Assembly (NCBI RefSeq): GCF_003236175.1
Contig: NZ_QKTW01000025.1
Location: 147,606 to 211,605 of the forward strand
From: Taibaiella soli
GTDB lineage: Bacteria; Bacteroidota; Bacteroidia; Chitinophagales; Chitinophagaceae
DNA: 64,000 nt
Direction of reading: 5' to 3'
Both the position numbers and the translations under genes were made by a program. Of this stretch, positions 18,652 through 27,601 are shown one piece after another (the stretch's first letter is position 1; each line of letters begins with the position of its first letter). Under the pieces are notes generated by a model. The model made no database searches, was not told the origin of the DNA, and saw only the letters and a program-made list of their open reading frames with translations.

Positions 18652-20052
18652 TTAGTTCAGTTCACCCACCATGTCTTTCGGAACAACCCATTCATCAAAT
18701 TGTTCTGGTGTAACATAACCAAGGTCAACTGCTGTTTGTTTCAGCGTCTTGCCTTGTTTATGCGCAGTCTGTGCAATTTCTGCGGCTTTGTAGTAACCGA
18801 TTTTTGTATTCAGCGCAGTTACCAGCATCAGTGAATTGTTTACGTGCTCACGGATATTTTCTTCGATTGGTTCGATACCTACCGCACATTTATCGTTGAA
18901 GCTTACACAACCTTCGCCGATCAAACGTGCACTGTGCAGGAAGTTGAAGATCATCACCGGTTTGAATACGTTCAGTTCGAAATGACCTGTTGCACCGCCA
19001 ATATTGATCGCAACATCGTTACCCATTACCTGAGCAGCAATCATTGTCAACGCTTCACATTGTGTCGGATTTACTTTACCTGGCATGATAGAAGAACCTG
19101 GTTCGTTGTCCGGAATGTGGATTTCGCCAATACCAGCGCGCGGTCCAGAGCTCAACATACGAACATCGTTCGCGATTTTCATCAGGCTTACCGCAACTGT
19201 TTTCAGCGCACCGTGTGCTTCTACGATTGCATCGTGCGCAGCCAGTGATTCAAATTTATTTTCAGCAGTTACAAATGGCAGACCAGTCAGCTCTGCGATT
19301 TTTTCTGCAACTTTTACATCATAACCTTTTGGCGTGTTGATGCCAGTACCAACGGCTGTACCACCCAGCGCCAGTTCGCTCAGGTGCGCCAGCGTGTTGT
19401 TGATCGCACGCAGACCGTGATCGAGCTGAGATACATAACCGCTGATTTCCTGACCCAGTGTAAGCGGCGTAGCATCCATAAAGTGCGTACGGCCGATTTT
19501 CACCACGTGCATGTATTCTTTAGATTTCGCAGCCAGTGTGTCACGCAGTTTTTTGATACCAGGAATGGTAACATCAATCAACATTTTGTAAGCTGCAATG
19601 TGCATTGCTGTTGGGAAAGTATCATTCGAAGACTGTGATTTATTCACATCATCGTTCGGGTGAACGAATTTGTCTTTATCAGTCAGCTGGCCACCGTGAA
19701 TCACGTGTGCACGGTAAGCAACCACTTCGTTTACGTTCATGTTAGACTGCGTACCCGAACCTGTCTGCCAAACTACCAACGGAAATTCATTGTCCAGCTT
19801 GCCTTCCAGAATTTCATCACAAACCTGACCGATCAGTGCTGATTTTTCAGCTGCGAGAACACCGAGTTCAGTGTTTGTCAATGCTGCAGCTTTTTTCAGG
19901 TAGGCAAATGCACGGATGATTTCTTTTGGCATCTTGTTGATGTCCTGTGCAATCTTGAAGTTTTCAATAGATCGCTGAGTTTGCGCACCATAATACGCTG
20001 TGGCAGGCACTTTCACCTCGCCCATCGTGTCTTTTTCAATACGGAAATCCAT
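18652..20052 (-). CDS. fumC: Fumarate hydratase class II
   Basis: 466 aa, the normal length of FumC, an iron-free tetramer that converts fumarate to malate in the TCA cycle. The fumarase/aspartase signature [13 protein letters not shown] is intact, with [14 protein letters not shown] and [18 protein letters not shown] as further active-site segments. Monocistronic, own terminator. Upstream there is a short repeat-rich gap shared divergently with the peroxidase gene. Confidence 0.97.
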   Translation of the reverse strand: MDFRIEKDTMGEVKVPATAYYGAQTQRSIENFKIAQDINKMPKEIIRAFAYLKKAAALTNTELGVLAAEKSALIGQVCDEILEGKLDNEFPLVVWQTGSGTQSNMNVNEVVAYRAHVIHGGQLTDKDKFVHPNDDVNKSQSSNDTFPTAMHIAAYKMLIDVTIPGIKKLRDTLAAKSKEYMHVVKIGRTHFMDATPLTLGQEISGYVSQLDHGLRAINNTLAHLSELALGGTAVGTGINTPKGYDVKVAEKIAELTGLPFVTAENKFESLAAHDAIVEAHGALKTVAVSLMKIANDVRMLSSGPRAGIGEIHIPDNEPGSSIMPGKVNPTQCEALTMIAAQVMGNDVAINIGGATGHFELNVFKPVMIFNFLHSARLIGEGCVSFNDKCAVGIEPIEENIREHVNNSLMLVTALNTKIGYYKAAEIAQTAHKQGKTLKQTAVDLGYVTPEQFDEWVVPKDMVGELN

Positions 20053-20076
20053 GACTTTTATTTTAATTGAAGTTAA

Positions 20077-20162
20077 TTTGGTGAATGGTCAATCGTGAAT
20101 GGTGAATATGGGACGGGAAATGAGTGAATTGACCATTCACCATTGACCATTCACCAGACCCG
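20077..20162. repeat. Family-G short repeats (TGGTCAATGGTGAAT type)
   Basis: Imperfect tandem and inverted runs of GGTCAAT/GGTGAAT on one side and TGACCATTCACCATTGACCA on the other, able to pair. Similar text is at 45568-45620, 48659-48690 and 50984-51010. Confidence 0.55.
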
Positions 20163-20223
20163 TTTCGCGGGGACAAAGGTAATTCTTACTGTTTATTCTC
20201 CTTTAATAATCTCCGTTCAATTT

Positions 20224-21213
20224 ATGGGAATGCCCAAACATCCGGTTTTCTATCATATTTTTGCGCCCGTGAGGCAGTTTTCCGTCATTTTATCATTAAT
20301 AGTTTTGGTTTGTATCGGCATGGCGTTTAATAAAGCGCCTAAAATACATGCGGCTGATTTAGGTAAAATGCTGTTTTTTGATCCGATCCTTTCCAGAGAC
20401 AGTTCCATAAGTTGCGGATCCTGCCATAGGCCTGAATTTGCCTTTGCCGATACTGTTCCGTTTAGTAAAGGCGTGCATGGCCATTTAGGTAAAAGAAACG
20501 CTCCGTCTGTAATGAATATGAGCGATCGCTCCTCGTTTTTCTGGGACGGTAGAGCCGCCACACTAGCCGAACAGGCACTTTTCCCCATTGCGGATACCAA
20601 TGAGATGAATCTTCCTGTTATTACTGCAGTAAAAAGACTCAATCAAAGTAAAAAATACCGCAACCTGTTTTATTCCATTTTCAAACAATTGCCTAATAAA
20701 CATAATTTAGGCTTAGCGCTCGCTGCTTTTGAGAAAACACTCGAAACTTCCAATACGCCCAACGACCGCTGGATTGCAGACTTGCCGAATGGCATGACGG
20801 AGCAGCAAGTTCGTGGCCGGGATATTTTCAGGGTAAAAGGAAAATGCTTCGAATGCCATTTTTCTCCGGATTTTACTGGCGATGAATTTCGCAGCATTGG
20901 TTTATTTAACGGTAAACAGTGGAATGATTCGGGCAGATATATGATTACGCACAATGTTGCTGACATCAGTAAATTTAAAGTTCTGGGCCTCCGAAACGTA
21001 GCTATGACAGCGCCTTATATGCATGATGGCAGTTTTAAAACGCTGCGCGAAGTCATCGACTATTATAATGATCCGCAAGCATTTATAGGCGATGGTCTCA
21101 ACCGCGATTCTGTCTTATCCAAACCGCTGGGTCTTACCGAACAAGAGAAACAAGATCTGGAAGCGTTTCTGCACGCGCTGACAGATGACCGCTTCGCAGG
21201 ATCAATACGTTAA
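20224..21213 (+). CDS. Di-heme cytochrome c peroxidase (CcpA/MauG family)
   Basis: About 330 aa from ATG 20224 (20230 is also possible; the frame is open to 20143). An N-terminal hydrophobic export segment (about 19-34) precedes the first heme site CGSCH with its following FAFADT, then the conserved NAPSVMNM and FFWDGRAATLAEQA text. The second heme site is CFECH. TAPYMHDGSFKTLREVIDYYN near the end is the family's heme-ligand and loop region. The enzyme reduces H2O2 in the periplasm using cytochrome electrons. Monocistronic. Confidence 0.9.
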   Translation: MGMPKHPVFYHIFAPVRQFSVILSLIVLVCIGMAFNKAPKIHAADLGKMLFFDPILSRDSSISCGSCHRPEFAFADTVPFSKGVHGHLGKRNAPSVMNMSDRSSFFWDGRAATLAEQALFPIADTNEMNLPVITAVKRLNQSKKYRNLFYSIFKQLPNKHNLGLALAAFEKTLETSNTPNDRWIADLPNGMTEQQVRGRDIFRVKGKCFECHFSPDFTGDEFRSIGLFNGKQWNDSGRYMITHNVADISKFKVLGLRNVAMTAPYMHDGSFKTLREVIDYYNDPQAFIGDGLNRDSVLSKPLGLTEQEKQDLEAFLHALTDDRFAGSIR

Positions 21214-21269
21214 AACGTTAATAGGTTAATACGTCAATACGCGCCCAAATTAACCATTTGCCAATTTAA

Positions 21270-21294
21270 CCAAATCCCTTTATTGGGGATTTGG
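21270..21294 (+). terminator. Possible terminator after peroxidase gene
   Basis: Perfect 9-bp stem CCAAATCCC/GGGATTTGG with a 7-base loop, but no strong T-run follows. Confidence 0.4.
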
Positions 21295-21342
21295 GTTATC
21301 AAGTTGCCGAATTAATTTAGCGCCACATTCTAAAAAATAAAA

Positions 21343-23025
21343 ATGAGAAAACTCTCTATCCTGCTATTGGCATTGTGCAGCCTGGCAGTATCTACCACAC
21401 ATGCACAGGTTTCAAAAGTAGAAGTAAGCACTCCTTTTGACGAGCCGGAAGATGGCTGGAATAAAGTACTTCAACTTAAAAATGGCAATACGTTCTTTTT
21501 CCATTTCACCAATAAAGATGGCATCGAAGTAACGGTCTACAATAAACAGAGAAATCTGGTAGCCACTCGTGAACTCACCAGCGAACTCTGGGAGCCGAAA
21601 AAAATGAAACATTCGGTGATTGAAGGCTTGTATGAAATAGGCGGACAACCGGTTATTTTCCTGCAGCAGCAAATCGACCGCACACCTTCTTTGTTCCGAA
21701 TAAAATTGGATGCGAATACGGGCGAAATAGCTGGCGAAAAACTCATCAGCACGCTGGATCGCTACCCTACCGGAGCTTCCTGGGCTATGAAATATGGCAG
21801 GGTTGAAGAAGAGGATTTCTTCGTGGAAAAAGACCCGCGTTCTGATTGCTATGCAGTAGTCAACTTCAATTCTTTTGCCGAAAGCAACAAACGTCTGGAG
21901 ATTATGCACTACGACGGCAGCGAAGGCAAACACAAGATCATCAACCGCGCATTTTATAACTCACCGGAAGGTCAATTTAAGTATCTGCGCTATATCGGCA
22001 TGACTGTTGACGGGCCTTACAATGTATTTATGTGTACCTATGGATTTAACCACAAAAATGATATGGGCAACGATTCCCGCGTCATCATGTCTCGCCTGAA
22101 AACAGAAAATGGCAGTCCGGTATTTACACACAATCTGCTTGCATTTAGCGAAGACTTTCGCGAGACAAGAGGCATCATGCAGTACAATAAGGGTACAAAC
22201 ATGCTGCAACTGATGACGCTGACTTATCTGAAATCCAAAGGAGGAGGATTCAGCCCTTTCAACACCAGCGAAAGAAAAAGCTACTACCTCACATTAATGA
22301 GCTTCATTGATCCGGAAAGTCTGACGATTGCCTATACAAAACCAATTGTAGGTGAAAAAATAGACGCAGATCTGCACCAGCAATTTGAGCACACAAGTGC
22401 ATTTCACGGCTTACCACAACAAATGATCATTAACCGCGACAATACAACAACGGTTTTGATGGAAGAGATGGAAACCACAACGGTTACTAACAATGTGGGC
22501 AGTGTGGTTTCCCAGACAACGACCCTGGGAAATATCGGTGTAGCTGAACTGAACGAAAAAGGCAGTGAAGATGATGGGCACGTAATTCTGAAAGTCCAAT
22601 CCTGCAAAGGCATTTACGATCCGCTTTACCTCAGCGAAAAAAGCAAAGGCAAATGGTCTTATCGCGGTAACGGTGCTACGTTTAATAATAACGCGTTTCT
22701 CTCGTTTGACTATCTGAATACCGACAACAATAAATACGTTCTGTTTAACGACTATCCATCTAACTACGCGCGCGAGCAGGACGGAAAAAGAAGACGCAAA
22801 ACTGTAACAACAATCAGCGGTGCAAATACAATGTGTTATAAAATGCAGAACGGCAAAATTTCTCGCTTCTTCGTTTTCGGCACACCGCAAGATGACGACC
22901 AAACCAAATTCTGTTACGTGGAGTCTTCTCATTTTTCAAAAGAGACAAATACCTATGCAACACTGATGATGGAAAAAAATGGCCGCGACAAACAAGCGCG
23001 GATTGCATGGGTAACGTTCCAATAA
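21343..23025 (+). CDS. Secreted protein of unknown function
   Basis: 560 aa with signal peptide (LSILLLALCSLAVSTTHAQ). The mature protein is beta-rich, without transmembrane segments or low complexity. It has alternating strands such as GNTFFFHFTNKDGIEVTVYN, NVFMCTYGFNHKNDMGNDSR and YVLFNDYPSNY, suggesting a propeller-like or large beta fold. I recognise no family. It has no co-directional partner close by and is followed by a family-A repeat 11 bases after the stop. Confidence 0.75.
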   Translation: MRKLSILLLALCSLAVSTTHAQVSKVEVSTPFDEPEDGWNKVLQLKNGNTFFFHFTNKDGIEVTVYNKQRNLVATRELTSELWEPKKMKHSVIEGLYEIGGQPVIFLQQQIDRTPSLFRIKLDANTGEIAGEKLISTLDRYPTGASWAMKYGRVEEEDFFVEKDPRSDCYAVVNFNSFAESNKRLEIMHYDGSEGKHKIINRAFYNSPEGQFKYLRYIGMTVDGPYNVFMCTYGFNHKNDMGNDSRVIMSRLKTENGSPVFTHNLLAFSEDFRETRGIMQYNKGTNMLQLMTLTYLKSKGGGFSPFNTSERKSYYLTLMSFIDPESLTIAYTKPIVGEKIDADLHQQFEHTSAFHGLPQQMIINRDNTTTVLMEEMETTTVTNNVGSVVSQTTTLGNIGVAELNEKGSEDDGHVILKVQSCKGIYDPLYLSEKSKGKWSYRGNGATFNNNAFLSFDYLNTDNNKYVLFNDYPSNYAREQDGKRRRKTVTTISGANTMCYKMQNGKISRFFVFGTPQDDDQTKFCYVESSHFSKETNTYATLMMEKNGRDKQARIAWVTFQ

Positions 23026-23035
23026 AATAATACAG

Positions 23036-23166
23036 ACCCCATCCCTAAAGGGAGTCTCAACGCGAGTAACTGGTCAAAAATAAACAGACCATTTACTCGC
23101 GTTTGTCATGCTGAGCGGAGTCGAAGCACCCACTGGCGTCAGTGTTCCGAAGGGGCACTGGGGTCT
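23036..23166 (+). repeat. Family-A, -E and -H repeats in a row
   Basis: 23036-23069: family A (CCATCCCTAAAGGGAGTCTC then AACGCGAGTAA). 23105-23129: family E (GTCATGCTGAGCGGAGTCGA), inverted match at 29081. 23131-23166: family H (CTGGCGTCAGTGTTCCGAAG, GGGCACTGGGG), matching 50460. Confidence 0.65.
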
Positions 23167-23237
23167 ATAAATTCTGCCAGTTTAAAACTGGCACATAACT
23201 AGCAGTTGAAGCAATAACAGAAGCGAAGGACGCATCG

Positions 23238-23270
23238 GAAGCTCTCCTCCTCGGAGGAGCTAGAGCAGGC
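23238..23270 (+). repeat. Family-B repeat at 3' end of the Dph6-like gene
   Basis: GAAGCTCTCCTCCTCGGAGG then AGCTAGAGCAGGC. The Dph6-like gene's stop codon (CTA on this strand) is inside. An inverted copy is at 23962-23995, beyond the gene's start, so the gene is bracketed by an inverted pair. Confidence 0.7.
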
Positions 23271-23943
23271 ATAAATCCAGAAAATAAAATCCCCAGCTGT
23301 TTTCTTCTGTTTTGTATTCTTTATATACGACTTCGCCTTCAACGATTGGAATAGGCGAAGAAAAAAACGGCGCGTTATAAACAAATGTGTGAAACTCTCC
23401 GTTTTCTCCACATGGGTCCACATTGGCAGGAAGATCGTTCAATAAAGACGCATCAATCTTACGACCAATAAATTCACGTCCCAATTTTTGAGCATCCACG
23501 CAAACAATCTTTGCCTCAATACCCGTTGCCGCTACCAGTTGCACCAATTCCCGCGTATCTTTTTTCCAGAGTGGAAATACCGGCGCAATATCTAATTGTT
23601 GTAATTGCGCTTCGCGATAAGCTTTCAGGTCTTCCAGAAAAATATCACCGAAAGCTGCAGCCTGAACGCCTTCTTCTTTTAATTGCTGCAAAGTTTCGAG
23701 CATTGCATTTTTGTACAGACTATCATCCGGATGTGCCGGCAATTTTACTTTCTTCAACGGCAAACCCATCCGTTGCGCCTGTGCTTCCAGCAATGATTCT
23801 CTAATTCCATGCATAAAAATGCGTTCTTGCTCCGCATTAATTGTCGTAAGCAAATGCGACACATAATAAGATTCATTACCAGACAAAAGATGATAGGCCA
23901 TTGCTGCATCTTTCCCTGAGCTCCAGTTCAATACCGTATTCAT
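23260..23943 (-). CDS. Dph6-family ATP-dependent amide ligase (diphthine--ammonia ligase-like)
   Basis: The start is ATG 23943 (MNTVLNWSSGKDAAMAYHLL), giving about 227 aa; the longer frame to 24018 reads through a repeat. The PP-loop SSGKDA at 8-13 defines the alpha-hydrolase ATP pyrophosphatase family. HGIRESLLEAQAQRMGLPL, AFGDIFLEDLKAYRE and the late NGEFHTFVYNAPFF are hallmarks of the bacterial Dph6-like (ATP_bind_4) group. Bacteria lack diphthamide, so the true substrate is unknown. Both ends touch family-B repeats; the C-terminal WGFYFLDLCLL may be altered by the repeat. Confidence 0.85.
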   Translation of the reverse strand: MNTVLNWSSGKDAAMAYHLLSGNESYYVSHLLTTINAEQERIFMHGIRESLLEAQAQRMGLPLKKVKLPAHPDDSLYKNAMLETLQQLKEEGVQAAAFGDIFLEDLKAYREAQLQQLDIAPVFPLWKKDTRELVQLVAATGIEAKIVCVDAQKLGREFIGRKIDASLLNDLPANVDPCGENGEFHTFVYNAPFFSSPIPIVEGEVVYKEYKTEENSWGFYFLDLCLL

Positions 23944-23961
23944 GGTGCTAAAATAATAAAA

Positions 23962-23995
23962 GCCGCCTCTAACTCCTCTTTGGAGGAGAGCTCCC
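23962..23995 (-). repeat. Family-B repeat, inverted relative to 23238
   Basis: On the plus strand GCCGCCTCTAACTCCTCTTT then GGAGGAGAGCTCCC. Reverse-complemented, it aligns with 23238-23270. The copies are about 690 bp apart. Confidence 0.7.
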
Positions 23996-24107
23996 AATGC
24001 AGATAATTGTATCATCAATTAATCTTTCGACTGATTTAACCCTTTAGCTGCTTAATCAATCGATTTTTTGACGTTTCACCTACCCACAATTGACAGCTCA
24101 CCACTCA

Positions 24108-24141
24108 GTTTTGACTTTTGATTTTTGACTTTTGACTTTTC
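24108..24141 (+). repeat. TTTTGACTTTTGA short tandem motif
   Basis: Runs of TTTTGACTTTTGATTTTTGA just upstream of a coding start. The same kind of text occurs at 280-300, 24940-24962, 29153-29178 and 48883-48899. Confidence 0.5.
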
Positions 24142-24162
24142 CATTTAATTTGCCTGTACGAA

Positions 24163-24879
24163 ATGAAGAAGAATATGCAATATGCCGTTGTTACAGGAGC
24201 CACGCAAGGTATTGGGAAAGCAATCGCGGAAAGATTGCTGAAAGAAGGGTTTTCTGTTGCCATTTGTGCACGCAGCGAGCAGGATTTAACAGTTTTGCAA
24301 AACGAATGGAGCGCGCAATATCCAGCGGCAAAGGTCCTTTGCATAGCGGCAGACTTTACGAAACAAGAAGACGTGACGATGTTTTCAGCAAAGGTCACTG
24401 AAGCCTTTCCGCAGGTAGATATCCTGATCAATAACGCGGGAATTTTTATTCCGGGATTGCTGGCCGAAGAACCGGAAGGCTTGCTGGAAACACTGATGCA
24501 GGTTAATCTGTACAGCGCCTATCATCTCACGCGGGCTTTGTTACCAGACATGAAAGCGAAACGCACCGGACATATCTTCAACATGTGTTCTGTAGCGAGT
24601 TTGAAATCGTACCCAAATGGCGGATCGTACAGTATTACTAAATATGCGTTGCTCGGATTTTCTGAAAACTTACGGGAAGAATTGAAAAACGACAATATTA
24701 AAGTGACTTCTATCTGCCCGGGTGCTACCAATAGCAGATCTTGGGAAGGCAGTGGCATTCCGGCAGACAGAATTATGTCGTCTGAGGATGTAGCCAATAT
24801 GCTCTGGGCAACATACACGCTTTCGGCACAAGCTGACGTAGAACTGCTGGTAATGCGACCGGTGAAAGGAGATCTTTAA
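24163..24879 (+). CDS. SDR-family oxidoreductase
   Basis: 238 aa, classical short-chain dehydrogenase/reductase length. The Rossmann motif TGATQGIGKAI is at 10-20, NNAGIF near 90, NMCSVAS holds the catalytic Ser and YSITKYALLGF the catalytic Tyr and Lys, with ICPGATNS after it. Basic residues after the first strand (CARSEQDL) suggest NADP(H). The substrate cannot be told. Monocistronic. Confidence 0.92.
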   Translation: MKKNMQYAVVTGATQGIGKAIAERLLKEGFSVAICARSEQDLTVLQNEWSAQYPAAKVLCIAADFTKQEDVTMFSAKVTEAFPQVDILINNAGIFIPGLLAEEPEGLLETLMQVNLYSAYHLTRALLPDMKAKRTGHIFNMCSVASLKSYPNGGSYSITKYALLGFSENLREELKNDNIKVTSICPGATNSRSWEGSGIPADRIMSSEDVANMLWATYTLSAQADVELLVMRPVKGDL

Positions 24880-24963
24880 AACAATGCAATAATGTGAAGA
24901 ATGTGGTAAATACAATCCTTCGACTACACGCTAAAAGAGTTTTTGAATTTTGAATTTTGATTT

Positions 24964-25146
24964 ATGAATGTAAAGCAAGCAGCAATCGACGAACTCATGA
25001 AATTGGAGGATGAGGCAGCACTCCGGGAAATTTTGGATCATCTGAAACGATTGAATCATTCAGCTGATTCGGGAAAAGATATACAGTCTATTTTTGAACG
25101 GGCTGCCAGTCAATATGGAAATACACTCAAAAAACTGGCCGAATAA
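24964..25146 (+). CDS. Putative antitoxin of a Doc toxin-antitoxin pair
   Basis: 60 aa, all helical and highly charged (DELMKLEDEAALREILDHL), with no Phd-type fold recognised. Its stop overlaps the Doc start by one base (TAATG), the usual antitoxin-first order. The C-terminal half (IQSIFERAASQYGNTLKKLAE) is a candidate for the toxin-neutralising segment. Assigned mainly from position. Confidence 0.7.
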   Translation: MNVKQAAIDELMKLEDEAALREILDHLKRLNHSADSGKDIQSIFERAASQYGNTLKKLAE

Positions 25147-25517
25147 TGATCACAAAAGAAGATGTATTACAACTGCACACGTTGTCGATCGAGCATTACG
25201 GCGGCAGTCATGGCGTCCGTGATACCGGCATGATGGAATCGGCAGTGAACCGTCCATATCAGGAATTTGAGACGCAACCGCTCTATCCAACGGCTATTGA
25301 CCAGGCAGCAGCCATATTTGAAAGCATGATTGCCAATCATCCATTCATAGACGGCAATAAACGCACCGGCCTGCTGGCAATGTTTGCGTTATTAGATATG
25401 AACGGCATCCGGCTCAGTGCTTCTGAGGAAAATATGTATCAGTTTACAATAGATGTGGCTACCGGAAAAATGGATGTAGACGAGATTGCGAGCTGGCTTT
25501 CAGAAAATACTTACTGA
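25146..25517 (+). CDS. doc: Doc-family toxin (death-on-curing, Fic fold)
   Basis: 123 aa, the typical Doc length. The degenerate Fic motif HPFIDGNKRTG at 65-75 has Lys and Arg where AMP-transferring Fic proteins have Gly and Arg; this is the Doc signature. Doc toxins phosphorylate elongation factor Tu and stop translation. GGSHGVRDTGMMESAVNRPY at the N-terminus is also family-typical. Coupled to the antitoxin gene upstream; strong terminator downstream. Confidence 0.92.
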   Translation: MITKEDVLQLHTLSIEHYGGSHGVRDTGMMESAVNRPYQEFETQPLYPTAIDQAAAIFESMIANHPFIDGNKRTGLLAMFALLDMNGIRLSASEENMYQFTIDVATGKMDVDEIASWLSENTY

Positions 25518-25546
25518 TTCCCGTCTGTTTTAACTTATCTTTTATG

Positions 25547-25580
25547 TCAAAGCTCCTATTTCAAGAGCTTTGATTTTTAT
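25547..25580 (+). terminator. Terminator after the doc operon
   Basis: Stem TCAAAGCTC/GAGCTTTGA with a 9-base loop and a T-rich tail. Confidence 0.8.
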
Positions 25581-25603
25581 TTTTGTGATGTTCCAAACAA
25601 AAC

Positions 25604-27601
25604 ATGAAACATTTTAAACATTTAGCGGGTATTTTCTTTGCAGGAGTATTGCTGCTGCTCGCGCACCTATCGTCTTACGCGCAGGAGTTCGTCTTTTCTG
25701 CTAATGTCAGCGCTCAGAAAATGGGCGTTCAGGATCAGATTCAGGTTACCTATACCGTAACCAACATGCAGAAGCAGGCACAATTTATAGCACCAGCTTT
25801 CAACGATTTTATCGTTCTGGGTGGTCCTTCGCAGATGCAAAGTAACAACACCACTGTTGTCGGCAATAAAATGGTGCAGACAACCAGTGTTAGCCTGACC
25901 TATCTGGTACAACCGAAACATACAGGTTCGCTTACAGTGCCTGCGGCAATGCTCAAAGACAATGAGGGGCATACTTACCAGTCGAACGCCGTGAAAGTAG
26001 ACGTGGTAAAGGGAAGCCTGGCAGCACAACAACGTCAGCAAGATCCGTTTGATGATCCTTTTTTCCAGGATCCGTTTGCTCAACTGCGCCAAATGCAAGC
26101 CCAGCAGCAGCAGGCACGCCAGCAGCGTCAGCAACAGCCGCAGCAAGCTCCACAGCCTGCAAATCCTGCAGATCTCAGCAAGGATTTATTCATCAAAGTA
26201 CAGGTAGATAAGGAAAAAGTACGTGTTGGCGAACAGGTAACGACGAGCTACAAACTGTATTCCCGCATTCCAATGCAGATGCAAATTTCCAAACTACCTT
26301 CACTCAATGGTTTCTGGACACAGGATTTTCAACTTCCAAGAGATGCAAAACCGGTTGAAGAAACTGTAAATGGCAAAAAATACCAGGTTTTCACGCTGAA
26401 AAAATCGGCACTTTTTCCCCAGCAGGCAGGCACGTTGACTTTAGATCCTGCAGAAGCAGAAGGCATGGCGCGTATCGTGCAACAGACACGTCAGCGCAAT
26501 CCATTTGCCGATATGTTTGATGATCCTTTTTTCCAGCAGGCATTCGGTGGCAGCCTTATGATGAATGATCCGATGTTTAATAACGGTTTTTTCAACCAGC
26601 TTGCTTACCAGGATGTACCTGTTCATATAAAAAGTACACCGATAAAAATTACAGTCCTGCCGCTTCCTGATAAAGACAAACCTGCGGGCTACGGCAACGC
26701 AGTGGGCAATTTCACGATCAGTGGCAAACTGGATAAAACAGAAATGACCACAGATGACGCGGCCAATTTTGTACTCAATATTACCGGCAGCGGTAACCTG
26801 AAACTGATTGAAACACCAACATTAAATTTACCTAACGGACTGGAATCTTACGATCCGATTGTAGTCGATACGATCACTGGTCGCACCACGACCATTCAGG
26901 GTTCTAAAATCATTACATATCCGCTGGCTGCACGTACGCCGGGCGATTATGAAATTCCGTCGATTGTTTTTTCGTTCTTTAATCCGCAGACCGGCACCTA
27001 CGCTACGCTCCATACAGATCCAATCCAGTTGCACGTAAAACAGGGTAAACATTATAATCCTGCTATCGCAAATAAAACAGCACTTACAGATCTGCATCCG
27101 ATTGAAACAAATACGATGCATAAACTTTCTTACAACAGCAAACCATTAGTGTTTACAGTTGGCTACTGGTCAATGTACGCATTACCTCTGCTGGCTTTCG
27201 TAGGATTACTTGGATGGAAACGCCGTGATGAAGAACTGTCGAAAGATATGGTGAAACTGAAAAACCGAAAGGCCAATAAAGTGGCGCTGAAACGTCTGAC
27301 GACTGCACAAAAACTGCTGCAGCAACAGAAACACCAGGCATTCTACGAAGAAGTAGCAAAAGCGATCTGGCTTTATCTCAGTGATAAACTCAATATTCCG
27401 CTTTCGGCTTTATCTAAAGAAACAGCAGCAGAAGCGCTAGACCGAAAACAAATTCCGGCTGAACTGCAAGGCCAGATAAACACTGTCGTAGATGAATGCG
27501 CCGCAGCTTTGTACGCACCTTCCGGCGGATCAAAACAAATGAACCAGACTTACCAGCAAGCCATTGACATCATCAGCAAACTGGAAGAAAACTTTAAATA
27601 A
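25604..27601 (+). CDS. batD: BatD aerotolerance-type protein
   Basis: 665 aa. Signal peptide, then repeated Ig-like beta domains of the BatD family (about 25-150, 195-290, 350-480), with a Gln-rich stretch at about 165-185 between the first two. One membrane helix near 520-540 (YWSMYALPLLAFVGLLGW) precedes a cytoplasmic helical tail (LKNRKANKVALKRLTTAQ ... IWLYLSDKLNIPLSALSKE). BatD belongs to the Bacteroides aerotolerance set, normally with MoxR, a DUF58 protein and BatA/B/C. Only batE follows here, overlapping by one base. A Q-rich insertion is common in this family. Confidence 0.9.
   Translation: MKHFKHLAGIFFAGVLLLLAHLSSYAQEFVFSANVSAQKMGVQDQIQVTYTVTNMQKQAQFIAPAFNDFIVLGGPSQMQSNNTTVVGNKMVQTTSVSLTYLVQPKHTGSLTVPAAMLKDNEGHTYQSNAVKVDVVKGSLAAQQRQQDPFDDPFFQDPFAQLRQMQAQQQQARQQRQQQPQQAPQPANPADLSKDLFIKVQVDKEKVRVGEQVTTSYKLYSRIPMQMQISKLPSLNGFWTQDFQLPRDAKPVEETVNGKKYQVFTLKKSALFPQQAGTLTLDPAEAEGMARIVQQTRQRNPFADMFDDPFFQQAFGGSLMMNDPMFNNGFFNQLAYQDVPVHIKSTPIKITVLPLPDKDKPAGYGNAVGNFTISGKLDKTEMTTDDAANFVLNITGSGNLKLIETPTLNLPNGLESYDPIVVDTITGRTTTIQGSKIITYPLAARTPGDYEIPSIVFSFFNPQTGTYATLHTDPIQLHVKQGKHYNPAIANKTALTDLHPIETNTMHKLSYNSKPLVFTVGYWSMYALPLLAFVGLLGWKRRDEELSKDMVKLKNRKANKVALKRLTTAQKLLQQQKHQAFYEEVAKAIWLYLSDKLNIPLSALSKETAAEALDRKQIPAELQGQINTVVDECAAALYAPSGGSKQMNQTYQQAIDIISKLEENFK

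Noticed and set aside
23940-24018. N-terminal extension of the Dph6-like protein
   Set aside because: The extra residues translate a family-B repeat; the family start is MNTVLNWSSGKD.
25953-26162. Ala-rich minus-strand frame opposite the Gln-rich part of batD
   Set aside because: An artefact of CAG-rich coding DNA in batD.
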